Positions 1 through 8,908 of a stretch of DNA of 64,000 nt are shown one piece after another. Origin of the DNA: Paraburkholderia sediminicola (GTDB lineage: Bacteria > Pseudomonadota > Gammaproteobacteria > Burkholderiales > Burkholderiaceae); assembly GCF_902859805.1 (NCBI RefSeq), contig NZ_CADIKC010000019.1, forward strand, positions 41,872 to 105,871. Direction: 5' to 3'. The notes beneath the pieces are model-generated. The model saw only the letters and a list, made by a program, of their open reading frames with translations, made no database searches and had not been told where the DNA came from. Position 1 is the stretch's first letter. Each line of letters begins with the position of its first letter. The position numbers and the translations under genes were made by a program.

Positions 1-158
1 TGCTGGCGCCCGGCGCGGGCGACGTGCTGGTGGGCGTGGGCGATGTCGTGAATGTGTCGGGCCGCCAGGTTGTGTGCCGCGCCGACGTGTTCAGCGTGCT
101 CGGCGAACGCACACGTTTGATCGCCACGGCGCTCGCCACGCTGACCCGCTACAAATGA
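1..158 (+). CDS. PaaI-like hotdog thioesterase, 3' end only
   Basis: This is the last 51 codons of a gene cut by the left edge, read in the frame beginning at base 3 and ending in TGA at 156-158. The visible stretch (GDVLVGVGDVVNVSGRQVV, then a V-F-S-V-L strand and an A-T-L-T-R-Y tail) has the alternating beta-strand pattern of the second half of a PaaI/YbgC-type hotdog domain, whose enzymes hydrolyse acyl-CoA or acyl-ACP thioesters in the cytoplasm. The catalytic part lies outside the window, so the assignment rests on fold pattern only. The next gene starts 50 bp on in the same direction, so it is probably part of the same operon as the oxygenase and DUF6817 genes. Confidence 0.6.
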   Translation, partial: LAPGAGDVLVGVGDVVNVSGRQVVCRADVFSVLGERTRLIATALATLTRYK

Positions 159-208
159 AATCCGGCCCGCGTCGCTGTCTCCCGGCTTTAAACACCTTGA
201 GGACCTAG

Positions 209-1285
209 ATGATCGCTTTTGAAGAAATGCCGCTGGCCGCTCTGCACGCGCCGTTGGTCTGGCGCATCACGCGCGGCCAGCAGGCAGCCCAGGCGACGGT
301 GCGCGACTGGCTCGCGGCTCATCGCCAACTGTACGACGCGCGGCTCGATCAGTACGGCGCTGTGCTGATTCGCGGCTTCGCCGCGCTGCATGCCGCGACG
401 GATTTCGATACCGTGCTCGCCGCTGCCGGCGCCGATCTGCTCGACTATGTTGGCGGCACCTCGCCGCGCCGGGCTGTGTGCGGACGCGTCATGACCGCCA
501 CGGAAGTACCGTCCGACTATTCAATTCCGATCCATCAGGAGATGTCGTACACGGCGAATCCGCCGGAACGCATCGCGTTCTTCTGTGTGACACCTGCCAT
601 CGCCGGCGGCGAGACCACGCTTGCCGACATGCGGGAAGTGACCCGTCGCATCGACAGCGGCGTGTTGCAGCGTTTCAGACAGAAGGGCGGCGTGCAACTG
701 CGCCGCAATCTGCCGCTGCCCGAACATGCGGCGCTTCGACCCGGTGTGCCAAAACCGTGGACTGAGGTGTTCAACACAACTGAGCGCAGCGCGGCGGAGC
801 GCGCGGCAGCCATGCGCGGCTGGCGTACGCAATGGCTCGACGACGGTTCGCTGCAGTTGTGGCAAGACGTGTTGCCCGCGACCCGTGTGCATCCCCGTAC
901 CGGAGACGACCTCTGGTTTAACCAGTTGCACATTTTCTCGCCGATCGCGGCGCTGCGTTGGGCGCGAAACGACGGTCGCCATGCGCTCGCCGAACGGATC
1001 GAAGTCGCGTTGCGGAATACCCCCGACCGCGCCGACGAGGTATTGCACGGTGACGGAACGCCGGTTTCCGCCGAGGACGTTCTGCACGTTGCGGAAGTGC
1101 TCGATGCTTGTGCCTTGCCGCATGCATGGCAGGCCGGGGACTTACTGATGCTCGACAACCTGCTAGCCGGCCATGGCCGCCGTCAGTACAGCGGCCCTCG
1201 CTCGATCCTCGCCGCGTTGATCGGCGCGCGCCACAGCGCGGCCCCGCTGGACGCCGCTGCTGCACGCAGAGAGGTGAGCGCATGA
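209..1285 (+). CDS. TauD/TfdA (SyrP-like) Fe(II)/2-oxoglutarate-dependent oxygenase
   Basis: This 358-residue protein belongs to the TauD/TfdA clan of non-haem iron, 2-oxoglutarate-dependent oxygenases. The iron-binding triad is visible as H109-x-E111 in the segment IHQEMSY and the distal H322 in AGHGRRQ. R331 in the following GPRSILAAL segment is placed to bind 2-oxoglutarate. The HxE form instead of HxD, together with the EMSY context, is typical of SyrP/AmbC-like hydroxylases that act on carrier-protein-bound or free amino acids in natural-product pathways. The start has GAGGACC a few bases upstream. The stop overlaps the next start (ATGA), so the two genes are translationally coupled. The substrate cannot be deduced from this fragment of the cluster. 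Confidence 0.85.
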   Translation: MIAFEEMPLAALHAPLVWRITRGQQAAQATVRDWLAAHRQLYDARLDQYGAVLIRGFAALHAATDFDTVLAAAGADLLDYVGGTSPRRAVCGRVMTATEVPSDYSIPIHQEMSYTANPPERIAFFCVTPAIAGGETTLADMREVTRRIDSGVLQRFRQKGGVQLRRNLPLPEHAALRPGVPKPWTEVFNTTERSAAERAAAMRGWRTQWLDDGSLQLWQDVLPATRVHPRTGDDLWFNQLHIFSPIAALRWARNDGRHALAERIEVALRNTPDRADEVLHGDGTPVSAEDVLHVAEVLDACALPHAWQAGDLLMLDNLLAGHGRRQYSGPRSILAALIGARHSAAPLDAAAARREVSA

Positions 1286-2364
1286 CGCCAGACAACCGCA
1301 GCCCTTTGATCGATGCATGGCTCGCGGACGATCACGCGGTGATCGATCCGGAATACGCGTCATTGCTCACGCTGCTGAACCGTTGCCGCGCCGGCCAGAG
1401 CTGGCACAAACACGGCACGTTCCGCGACCATCTGACGGGCGTTTACCGGATGCTCAAGCTGTGGGGGCAAGACCGCGAGACCTGTTTGTGCGGACTGTTT
1501 CACAGCGTATATTCAAACGAATATGTCGACCTTGCACTGTTCGATCCGCAACATGGGCGCGACGAGCTCGCCGGTCAGCTTGGTGCAGAGGTCGAAGCGA
1601 CGATACATTTGTTCTGCAAGATGCCGCGTACTGCGTTCGTCAACGAGCTGCTTGCGCGCGATTCAATCCCCGCACAAGGTCTCGCGCTGACGCGCGCCGA
1701 TGGCGAGATTTTCACGCTGACGCGGCGGCAAACAGCGGTATTTCTGGTCGTGACAGTCGCTGATCTGATAGAGCAGTGGTACAGCTGGCAGGAGGACACG
1801 ATGGCCGGCTATCCCCTGACCGGCCGCGTGCCGGCCGCGCCGCTCTGGAGCGTGACCTTGTGGCCGGGGCCATTTCGTCCCGGCACGTCGGCGCTGCACC
1901 TTGCGTCACGGCTGGCGCGTCACTTGCCGGCCCTGGACTTGCCCCTGCCACCCATATTTGGTGCTTGCTCGCAGACGCTTTCGTCGGCGGGCGAAGCGAC
2001 GGCCAGCGCACTCTACTGGCAAGTCACTTCGCAGAGCATGCCACTGACGTTGCCGGTTCATGCCCGCCATCTGACGGGGGCCGCCATTGCTCACAATCCC
2101 TGGATCGGAGAGCCTTATCTGTTGCTGGCGCAACTTCATCTGATGGCCGGCGAGTTCGATGCGGCGTGCCTCGCTGCACGTCGCGGCCTCGCGTTGTTAT
2201 GCGAGTGGGGTGTGGCTTGGGACAAGCGGGTGTCGTGGCAGGGCTGGATAGTGTGGGGTCGCCTGCTCGCGCAAAAGGCAGAGCGTCGCGAGTGGCCCTC
2301 GACTCTACGCGATTTCAACAATCTAGGTCTTGTGGATCCAGAATATCAACCGGTTCAACGGTAA
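1282..2364 (+). CDS. DUF6817 (HD-like) protein with C-terminal helical region
   Basis: This is a 360-residue cytoplasmic protein. The first 170 residues match the DUF6817 pattern: H44 and H50 in HGTFRDHL, then LLK-type KLWG, then C-x-GLFHSVY with H74. This resembles an HD-type metal-binding helical fold, though no HD doublet is seen. The C-terminal third (residues ~250-340) reads like TPR-type helices (PYLLLAQLHLMAGEFDAA). I chose the ATG at 1282 because it overlaps the oxygenase stop by 4 bp; a longer open frame upstream lies inside the oxygenase gene. Such proteins occur beside SyrP-like oxygenases in amino-acid-derived metabolite clusters, but no reaction is established that I can name. 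It is the last gene of its operon. Confidence 0.7.
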   Translation: MTPDNRSPLIDAWLADDHAVIDPEYASLLTLLNRCRAGQSWHKHGTFRDHLTGVYRMLKLWGQDRETCLCGLFHSVYSNEYVDLALFDPQHGRDELAGQLGAEVEATIHLFCKMPRTAFVNELLARDSIPAQGLALTRADGEIFTLTRRQTAVFLVVTVADLIEQWYSWQEDTMAGYPLTGRVPAAPLWSVTLWPGPFRPGTSALHLASRLARHLPALDLPLPPIFGACSQTLSSAGEATASALYWQVTSQSMPLTLPVHARHLTGAAIAHNPWIGEPYLLLAQLHLMAGEFDAACLAARRGLALLCEWGVAWDKRVSWQGWIVWGRLLAQKAERREWPSTLRDFNNLGLVDPEYQPVQR

Positions 2365-2931
2365 CAAAGGGCTTGCAGGAGGGCCCGATCGCGAACGCTT
2401 TTTGCACGCGCTCAGTGCGGCCTTTACGCCGCTGCGTTCTCGCGTCCAGACGTCAGCACACGCCGTAGCCGTCCGCTACCGCGAGCGGGCTTGCTGGACG
2501 CCCGCTCTCGAGCTCGCCGCAGACGTTCATATGCAGGATCCGAGAGGCCGCAACGGGTCGAGAGTACGCATTCGCGGAAGTTGGGATCAGTCGTTTGCCC
2601 CAGGGCCGCGCGAACGTCCGGATTGCGTACCATAGTGACCTCATCAACGCCGATAGCTGAATGTCGGCATTGGCCGATCAGCGAACGTATCGGGCTGCAC
2701 CGGTGAGGGCAGTAACGTGAGTCGGATGGGTCCGTTTCGACATAACACCCGCCGGCAAACTTGCACATGATGTCAGTATTATCGCAACGTCGCGGCTCGC
2801 GGAATTTACCTTCACTTTCTCGGTTCCCCGCTGATAGGCCATCCAGATAGAGATGGATCGTGGTTCGGTGTCGCATATGTAGCCGCGACCACCGCGCCCG
2901 TGCGGTCAGCGCAGCAGCGTTGGGCACGATG
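2365..2931. other. Gene-free interval
   Basis: These 567 bp lie between the DUF6817 gene and the convergent slt gene. The open frames present are short, have no recognisable domains and show no consistent coding bias. I see no clear terminator, tRNA or repeat. Confidence 0.5.
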
Positions 2932-4902
2932 TCATCGGGGCTCGATATGGCCAAGCCGCTCCGTTAGCGATTGCGGGTGGCCATCAAACAGCGCCGCATA
3001 GTAGACCGTGTTCGACAACACATTCTTGACGTAGTCGCGGGTTTCGTTGAACGGAATCGTCTCCGCGAAAATCGCGCCTTCCACCGGACGCGGCAGGTTG
3101 GACTGCCATTTACGCGGGCGCCCCGGGCCGGCATTGTAGCCGGCGGTCGCAAGCACGGCAGAACGGTCAAGCTGGTTGTAAATCATCGACAGATAATACG
3201 TGCCAAGCAGGATGTTCGTGTCGATGTCATTCATTCTCGCCTGCGAGATGGTACCGAGCCCAATCTTCCTCGCGACCATCTCCGCGGTGCCCGGCATCAC
3301 CTGCATCAGGCCGCCTGCGCCAACGTCCGAGCGCGCATTGATGATGAAGCGCGACTCCTGGCGAATGAGGCCATACGCCCATTCGACAGCGAACCCGGTG
3401 GACTGCGCATCGCGCTCGACAATCGTGCGGAACGGCGCCAGGTAGCGCAGCGAAAAATCATGCTCGGTCAGCGTCCTGTCGGCGGTGCTCACAGCCCGGT
3501 CATAGAGCTCGATGCGGCGTGCGTACTCGGCGACTGCGAGCAGTTGCCGGTCGCTCATGCCGCGCAACTGCCAGTTCCACTCACGGTTGCCTTCCGTGCG
3601 CAGACGCAGCGCATAAAAACGCTTTGCCAGTTCGAAGCCCGGTGTCCGGCCGGCCTTCTCAACTTCCTCGTCGGTCACTTTGGTCTGTGGCGGAATGACG
3701 ATTTGCTGGCCGAGCGCTTCGGAGGCCAACTGGCCATAGAAAGTGTAGGTTCCCGCGACCTTTGCGAATTCCTGGTCGGCTGCCGCCACCTCGCCGCTCT
3801 GCTTCAAGGCGCGTGCGTACCAGTAGACCCATGCGGGTTGTGCGCGCAGCGCGGCCGGCATCTGCTCAATCGACCAGCGCACCATCGTCCAGTCTCCTGC
3901 CAGCAGCGCGCTGCGCGTGCGCCACTCATAGGCCTGGCTCGACAGGGGAGCGTTCGCCGATAACCGGTACCAGTCCACCGCGCCTGACAGTTGCCGGGTC
4001 GCCGCCTGATAGGCAATCGTGCCCCAGCCTATAGCGCGTTCCGCCAGGGTAAGCGACGGTGCGATCGCGGTGAAGATGGCCGGGGCCGCCGCCGGATCGC
4101 TGGCCGCCATCTGCGTGATGGCGAGCAGCGCGAGTTGATGGGAGGCTGCATCCATCTGGACGCCTTTCGCGAGCAGCAGACGCGGCTGGTTCGTCGCCTG
4201 ATCGAGGCGCAGCGGATCGGGGCGCGCCGCGCCCAGCGCATCGACCAGTCTGCCGCCCGTCTTCGTCGCGCCCTGTTCGTAGGACTCGCGAATCCTCTGC
4301 CAGACATCCTCCGAAGTGAACTGCTGGTTACGGTCGAGCGCGGTGATCAGATCGACGCAGCCGTCGCCGTACCACTTCGGCTCGACGAGCAGCACGCGCG
4401 CCGCGTCGGCCACGTTCTCACCCCGCGCGGCGCGCGACTCGAGCGCATAGCACTTCACCTGCGTGTCGTCGTCCAGGACGAACTGTGAATATTGCGAATC
4501 GAAATCGTGCCAGTCGTGACGCGCCCCCAGCACGCGCAGGTAGTCGTTGCGCAGACGGTCGGCAATCGCCTGTCCGTCATAGCGTTGCAGAAACGACAGC
4601 ACCGGTGCGTCCGGCGCGTCGAGATTCGCATGCCCCGCGCCGTTGAACAGACGCGGCTTGATCTGGAAATAGCTGAGATAAGCCGGCGCCGGATAATTCG
4701 GGATCAGGCTCGCCAGTTGCGCGGCACGTGCGGGATCGTTGTCACGGGCGGCGTCGTGCAACTTGATGAAAATCTGATCGTCGGCGGAAAACGAGGAAAA
4801 CCGGGTGGGATGTCCGGCTAGCACCGTGCCAGATATAACGAATGTCGCGGCGGCGAGGGCAAAACCGACCGCGCGAGACACCCGGTGAAGTCGTGTGGAC
4901 AT
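2932..4902 (-). CDS. slt: Soluble lytic murein transglycosylase (Slt70 family)
   Basis: This periplasmic enzyme cleaves the MurNAc-GlcNAc bond of peptidoglycan, forming 1,6-anhydro-muropeptides. The 656-residue protein starts with a signal peptide (positive MSTRLHR, hydrophobic core, cleavage near VLAG). A long superhelical alpha-solenoid follows (residues ~50-480) and then the C-terminal goose-lysozyme-like SLT domain. The catalytic Glu is E516 in the motif LIRQESRF, followed by GGLMQVMPGTA and AGYNAGPGR, all diagnostic of family 1 transglycosylases. Length agrees with Slt70 (about 640-650). It is monocistronic, with the start at the edge of a divergent gene-poor region. Confidence 0.95.
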   Translation of the reverse strand: MSTRLHRVSRAVGFALAAATFVISGTVLAGHPTRFSSFSADDQIFIKLHDAARDNDPARAAQLASLIPNYPAPAYLSYFQIKPRLFNGAGHANLDAPDAPVLSFLQRYDGQAIADRLRNDYLRVLGARHDWHDFDSQYSQFVLDDDTQVKCYALESRAARGENVADAARVLLVEPKWYGDGCVDLITALDRNQQFTSEDVWQRIRESYEQGATKTGGRLVDALGAARPDPLRLDQATNQPRLLLAKGVQMDAASHQLALLAITQMAASDPAAAPAIFTAIAPSLTLAERAIGWGTIAYQAATRQLSGAVDWYRLSANAPLSSQAYEWRTRSALLAGDWTMVRWSIEQMPAALRAQPAWVYWYARALKQSGEVAAADQEFAKVAGTYTFYGQLASEALGQQIVIPPQTKVTDEEVEKAGRTPGFELAKRFYALRLRTEGNREWNWQLRGMSDRQLLAVAEYARRIELYDRAVSTADRTLTEHDFSLRYLAPFRTIVERDAQSTGFAVEWAYGLIRQESRFIINARSDVGAGGLMQVMPGTAEMVARKIGLGTISQARMNDIDTNILLGTYYLSMIYNQLDRSAVLATAGYNAGPGRPRKWQSNLPRPVEGAIFAETIPFNETRDYVKNVLSNTVYYAALFDGHPQSLTERLGHIEPR

Positions 4903-5045
4903 CGCTGTTTTCTCGTTGTTTCGGTGCAGAAGATTGAGTCAAAGCTTAGGCCGCAATTCGACGAAGCGAAGCTTCGAAAAACACGGGACTCGGCCCGCAA
5001 TTCGGGCCTTTGCGAGCCGGATGCCTGGACCACCCCTGCGTTTGC

Positions 5046-5297
5046 GTGTGCGCTCTTTCGTGGTATAGGCGCGCGTTCAGCGAACACCCTGTTCTCGCCG
5101 GCGTTGTGGGAATGGCAGTCGCACTGGTCTTCGTCTTTCTCACGTTCGAAGCGATCCGTCAGGGTGTCACCAACGCCGTGATCACCGGGTTTGGCGTTAC
5201 CGTCGCCGCGCTTGCTGGTGCCGCGGCGTGCCTCGCCTGGCCGCATCGGGACTCTCGCCTGGACGTTGTTGATCGGGACTGTTCAAGACGGTCGTGA
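5046..5297 (+). CDS. Possible small membrane protein
   Basis: This open frame of about 83 codons has GC-biased third positions and two hydrophobic helices (roughly residues 16-38 and 45-65). That is more protein-like than the other open frames of this interval. No ATG lies in a good position: GTG at 5046 is my guess, a TTG occurs at 5010, and the first in-frame ATG is inside the first helix. I recognise no family. It lies divergently from slt with a short spacer. It may be a real Burkholderia-type small membrane protein or a decayed gene. Confidence 0.35.
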   Translation: MCALSWYRRAFSEHPVLAGVVGMAVALVFVFLTFEAIRQGVTNAVITGFGVTVAALAGAAACLAWPHRDSRLDVVDRDCSRRS

Positions 5298-5909
5298 AAC
5301 TGCTGGCCTGGTCGCGCCCCTACGACGGCGGAAGTTCTATGGTTAAAAGTTGTCGATATCGGAAATCATTTGGGTAACAGGCCCGGCAAAAGCATGGAGA
5401 TTTGATCGCTTAAATTACCCAAAACGGAAGTTATTTGGTTAATTTTCCGGAAGGGAATTGAGTTCATCTACACAGCAGAAGATAAATTCTCCAAAGCTGT
5501 TACTGCCCCTACGCTACCCCTCGGTCTCCCCACAAGAATGGCACTCTGATGCCACGATTGCGTTTTGAAACATTCGTTTGTCGGTGTGGCAGGAGTTGAG
5601 GACATCACGACTGCGCGCCCCCTAAGCTTCGCGATCGTGGTCGACCTGTCGATACCTGAATATTCGCATACCGAAACATACCTTTGTGTCTTCAGAAAGC
5701 CGTGCTCCGGTATCGATTTGCACTCGAGCTTGTTCGATCTATCCTGACAAAAAATAAGCGGCGAAACGGGCAAGCAGTTATATGCAAAATATCGATATAT
5801 ACCATCGAGAAATCTCCGCTATTGAGAGGCGACGCAACCGGGCAGCATTGCACGCTTATTGTGAGCGTTGATCTTCTTCACGTCCTCGCCGGTTAGAGGC
5901 TTTTCAGTC
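5298..5909. other. AT-richer gene-free segment
   Basis: These 612 bp are visibly lower in GC than the flanking genes. Short frames exist on both strands, but none has coding bias or a family signature. The left part carries three imperfect copies of an 18-bp sequence (listed separately). The composition suggests inserted or decayed mobile DNA. Confidence 0.5.
5329..5442 (+). repeat. Three 18-bp imperfect direct repeats
   Basis: The copies lie at 5329-5346 (CGGAAGTTCTATGGTTAA), 5360-5377 (CGGAAATCATTTGGGTAA) and 5425-5442 (CGGAAGTTATTTGGTTAA). The first and third agree at 16 of 18 positions. A reverse-complement copy of the TTTGGGTAA half lies at 5415-5423. Clustered degenerate repeats of this size in AT-rich DNA are seen at ends of TniA/TnsB-type transposons, at iteron arrays and at multi-site operators; the sequence alone does not decide. 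Confidence 0.6.
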
Positions 5910-6197
5910 ATGCACGTTGCCGCCACGGACACGTTTCAGGCAGCGGCCCATGGCCTGTTGATAACGGTGCTCGAGTCGTCCGCCAACCATCTGCTGGTTC
6001 GTTGGGTGGAAAGCGGGCGATGCCACTATGGCGAGCAGCGGTGGCGCCTGGGCGTGGCCACCCGGACCGGCTATTGCGCTGTCTCTGGCAGGAAGATCCA
6101 TCGGGGCGACGCTGTCTATCGGCCCACCGGCAGGCCACCGCCAGCAAACCGCGCCGCAATGATCACCATGGGATCGTTTCCCCTTTCCATCGAGTGA
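5910..6197 (+). CDS. DUF3331 domain-containing protein
   Basis: This 95-residue cytoplasmic protein matches DUF3331, a small family I know essentially from Burkholderia-group genomes. The marks are LLVRWVESGRCHYGEQRW, then R-x-G-x-CAVSG-x-x-IHRGDAVYRP and the PPPANRAAMI tail. Its function is unknown. The ATG at 5910 is preceded by AGAGG; a TTG-initiated extension to 5868 is possible but less likely. The last 35 bp overlap the 3' end of the convergent SDR gene. Confidence 0.75.
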   Translation: MHVAATDTFQAAAHGLLITVLESSANHLLVRWVESGRCHYGEQRWRLGVATRTGYCAVSGRKIHRGDAVYRPTGRPPPANRAAMITMGSFPLSIE

Positions 6198-6921
6198 ACG
6201 TTCCTGTGGCGCCGTCCGGGCCCAGCAATGCAACGCGCACCGCCTCGCGAGCGCCTTCCTCGACGGTTTCGGTGCCCGCATATCCGTTGAGGTTCGTCCT
6301 GGTAAAGCCCGGCGAGACTGCATTGACCTTGATACCTTCTGGCTCGAGTTCGATAGCCATGGCGACCGTCAAAGCGTTGAGAGCCGTCTTGGATGCCGGA
6401 TAGACCGGGCCGAAGATCGCGCGGTAAGGGAAGGCTGAGTCCGAGTTCGTCATCAACGACCCAACGCCACTCGACACGTTAACGATGCGGGAGCCCGGCG
6501 TCTTGCGCAGAAGTGGCAACATAGCCTGGTACACAACGAGCACGCCGAACACGTTGGTGTCCCACACTGCGCGCATTTCATCGAGCCTCACGTTGCTCGG
6601 GCGCGTGGTCTTTGCGTACTCCTCGACGGACTGACCCGGCTGCTTCTTCGTATTCGAGATGGCCGCATTCTGGATGAGCACGTCAAGGCGTCCGAACTCG
6701 TTGCCCACGCGCTCCGCTGCAGCGGTGACCGAAGCCTGATCCGTCACGTCGAGCTGGAGCGCGTGGGCGTCCGGCCCAACCTCTCTCGCCGCTGCCTCGC
6801 CGCGTTCGAGATCGCGCGACCCGACCAGCACAGTGAAGCCGTGTCCCGCGAGATCCTTTGCGATCTGAAGACCAATTCCTTGATTCGCCCCGGTGATCAG
6901 GGCGACGGGTTTGTCCTGCAT
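6163..6921 (-). CDS. SDR family NAD(P)-dependent oxidoreductase
   Basis: This 252-residue classical short-chain dehydrogenase/reductase has the Rossmann cofactor motif GANQGIG near residue 11, a variant NAAI in place of NNAG, catalytic Ser in VNVSSGVG and the YPASK catalytic Tyr/Lys. The extra loop between strands 4 and 5 (residues ~95-115) resembles carbonyl-reductase-like SDRs that reduce small carbonyl compounds. Start ATG at 6921 has AAGGAG upstream. It lies 62 bp downstream of a second SDR gene on the same strand and is probably co-transcribed with it. The substrate is unknown. Confidence 0.88.
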   Translation of the reverse strand: MQDKPVALITGANQGIGLQIAKDLAGHGFTVLVGSRDLERGEAAAREVGPDAHALQLDVTDQASVTAAAERVGNEFGRLDVLIQNAAISNTKKQPGQSVEEYAKTTRPSNVRLDEMRAVWDTNVFGVLVVYQAMLPLLRKTPGSRIVNVSSGVGSLMTNSDSAFPYRAIFGPVYPASKTALNALTVAMAIELEPEGIKVNAVSPGFTRTNLNGYAGTETVEEGAREAVRVALLGPDGATGTFTRWKGETIPW

Positions 6922-6983
6922 GACAATCTCCTTGTCGTATTACGCAGTAGCGCGCAGAAATTCAGAGCGGTGGCGTCAGTCGT

Positions 6984-7733
6984 TCAGCGAGCCTCGGTAG
7001 CCCATGCTTCAGCGTCAGCGCCGGCCGGGATGTGCATCGGCGATGACGGATCGGTCGCCGCGCGCCATACGGCTTCGGCGACGTCCTGTGCCAGGGTGAC
7101 CGGGGACGACGTGTCCGTAAACCTCGCGAGAACGCTGTTGGCGAGATCGGCATAGGCTTCGTGGTCGAAGCCGAGCATGCGGGTACGCGCGTTGTCTCCG
7201 AAGCGGGTCTCGGGCGCACGACCCGGCAGCACCAGGCGCACCCGCACGCCGAACTGCTCGAGCTCCAGCGCAATCGATTCAGTGAATGCGTTTACCGCCG
7301 CTTTGCTCGCGCGATACGCGGCGATCAAGGGGAGCGCCTTCAGTGTCACGCTCGACGTAACGTTCACAACGACGCCGGCCTTGCGCTGCCGAAACTGAGG
7401 CAACACTGCTTGCGTCAACGCGATCGTGCCAATGGTGTTGGTCTCGAAAAGTTCGCGCACTGTCGCGAGCGGGACGAGTTCGCCGGGGGAAGCCGCACCA
7501 AAGCCTGCGTTGTTGACGAGAACGTCGATTGGGCCTGCAGCCTCGACAGCCTCGCGAATGCTGTCCGGATTCGTGACGTCGAGCGCCAGCACGCGCAAGC
7601 GGTCTGAAGGCGGTAGCACATCGGCACGCGGCGTGCGCATCGTGGCGATGACTTGCCAGTCGCGTGCCAGAAAGAAGCGGGCGGTCTCGAGGCCAAATCC
7701 GGAAGAACAGCCGGTGATCAGAACGGTTTTCAT
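6984..7733 (-). CDS. SDR family oxidoreductase
   Basis: This 249-residue classical SDR has GCSSGFG (cofactor loop), NNAG, catalytic Ser in NVTSSVT and YRASK. The GCSSGFG loop and the relaxed C-terminal region resemble the SDRs often found beside AraC regulators in Burkholderia. The start codon follows CAGGA. The gene is divergent from an AraC regulator at 7835 across a 101-bp spacer, so that regulator is the likely controller of this gene and the following SDR. Confidence 0.88.
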   Translation of the reverse strand: MKTVLITGCSSGFGLETARFFLARDWQVIATMRTPRADVLPPSDRLRVLALDVTNPDSIREAVEAAGPIDVLVNNAGFGAASPGELVPLATVRELFETNTIGTIALTQAVLPQFRQRKAGVVVNVTSSVTLKALPLIAAYRASKAAVNAFTESIALELEQFGVRVRLVLPGRAPETRFGDNARTRMLGFDHEAYADLANSVLARFTDTSSPVTLAQDVAEAVWRAATDPSSPMHIPAGADAEAWATEAR

Positions 7734-7834
7734 GGAAATTCCTGCGTGGCGGTTTGTGTGAGCTCATACGATAGATCGTCGATGTCGTACTTGCTACAAT
7801 CAACAATCCGAATTTCATTTGCAGGAGTCCGGCG

Positions 7835-8752
7835 ATGATCGATCCGTTAGCCGAGGTGGTGACACTGCTGCAGCCGAATGCCCGGTTTTCCAAACTTGTT
7901 CACGGCGCCAGCCCCTGGTGCATCAGTCGCTCGGATGCCGGCCAGCCGTTCTATTGCGTGATCCTCGAGGGAGGGTGCCGTCTCGCGATCGACGGACACG
8001 AGCCGATCGAGCTGCTTCCGGGTGACTTCGTGCTGATTCCTGCGGCCTATGGCGTCGCGATGTCCAGTCTCAAGCCGCCACCGCCAGGCGTCGAGACGGC
8101 GGCGCCCATCGCGCTGGGCAACGGTGAATTCAGAATCGGCGGCCTGGGCAGACCGATCGACTTACGAATGGTGGCGGGCCACTGCAGCTTCGGTTCACCG
8201 GATGCGACGTTGCTGGTCTCGCTGCTGCCGCAACTCGTTCATGTCCGCGGCGAACAGCGGCTAGCCACGCTCGTGCAACTTGTGCGAGAGGAAACACGCG
8301 AGCAGCGGCCCGCGCGCGAGGTCGTGCTTTCACGACTGCTGGAAGTGCTGCTGATCGAGGCGCTCCGGTCTACGGCAGGAACGAGCGCGTCACCGGGTCT
8401 GGTGCGCGGACTCGCGGACGGCCGTCTCGCCGCGGCGATCCGCGAAATGCACGAACACCCAACGCACGCATGGACCGTTGCTGAGCTCGCAAAGGAGGCC
8501 GCGCTCTCGCGCTCGACTTTTTTCGAGCGCTTCAGCCGCGCGGTCGGCGTCGCACCGATGGAATATCTGCTCACGTGGCGCATGGCACTCGCAAAGAATC
8601 TGCTACGCCGCAACGAAGGGCGTGTCGCCGAGATTGCGCAGCGCGTTGGCTATAGCTCCGCCAGCACCTTCAGCGTTGCCTTCACGCGGCACGTCGGGCG
8701 GCCGCCTTCACAATACGCACGCGAGGAGCAGGTGGCCACCGACGACACGTAA
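7835..8752 (+). CDS. AraC family regulator with N-terminal cupin domain
   Basis: This 305-residue transcription factor has an N-terminal cupin_6-type ligand domain (residues ~5-190, with PGDFVLIP) and a C-terminal pair of AraC helix-turn-helix motifs (residues ~200-295: WTVAELAKEAALSRSTFFERF and IAQRVGYSSASTFSVAF). The start has GCAGGAG at good spacing. It is divergent from the SDR pair and probably controls them. The ligand is unknown. A hairpin follows the stop directly. Confidence 0.92.
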   Translation: MIDPLAEVVTLLQPNARFSKLVHGASPWCISRSDAGQPFYCVILEGGCRLAIDGHEPIELLPGDFVLIPAAYGVAMSSLKPPPPGVETAAPIALGNGEFRIGGLGRPIDLRMVAGHCSFGSPDATLLVSLLPQLVHVRGEQRLATLVQLVREETREQRPAREVVLSRLLEVLLIEALRSTAGTSASPGLVRGLADGRLAAAIREMHEHPTHAWTVAELAKEAALSRSTFFERFSRAVGVAPMEYLLTWRMALAKNLLRRNEGRVAEIAQRVGYSSASTFSVAFTRHVGRPPSQYAREEQVATDDT

Positions 8753-8753
8753 A

Positions 8754-8780
8754 CCATCGGAAACACGCGGTTTCCGATGG
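8754..8780 (+). terminator. Hairpin after the AraC gene
   Basis: There is a perfect 11-bp stem (CCATCGGAAAC / GTTTCCGATGG) with a 5-nt loop, starting one base after the stop codon. No long T tract follows, so termination is plausible but not certain. Confidence 0.6.
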
Positions 8781-8908
8781 CGCCAAGGCCAGGGAATCCG
8801 GTGGCTCAAAGGCACTCACGTAGTCGTTTGGCGAGCGTGTCTTGATGAGCAAACGAGTGGCGCAAGCGAAAACCTGTCAGCTTGCGAAAGCGGCTTCACG
8901 AGCGGTTT

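Noticed and set aside
2424..2954. 176-codon minus-strand frame in the 2.4-2.9 kb gap
   Set aside because: No family resemblance, no ribosome-binding site, and it overlaps the end of slt. I treat the interval as non-coding.
5565..5896. Small plus-strand frames in the AT-rich segment
   Set aside because: No coding bias or domain; they arise from locally low GC.
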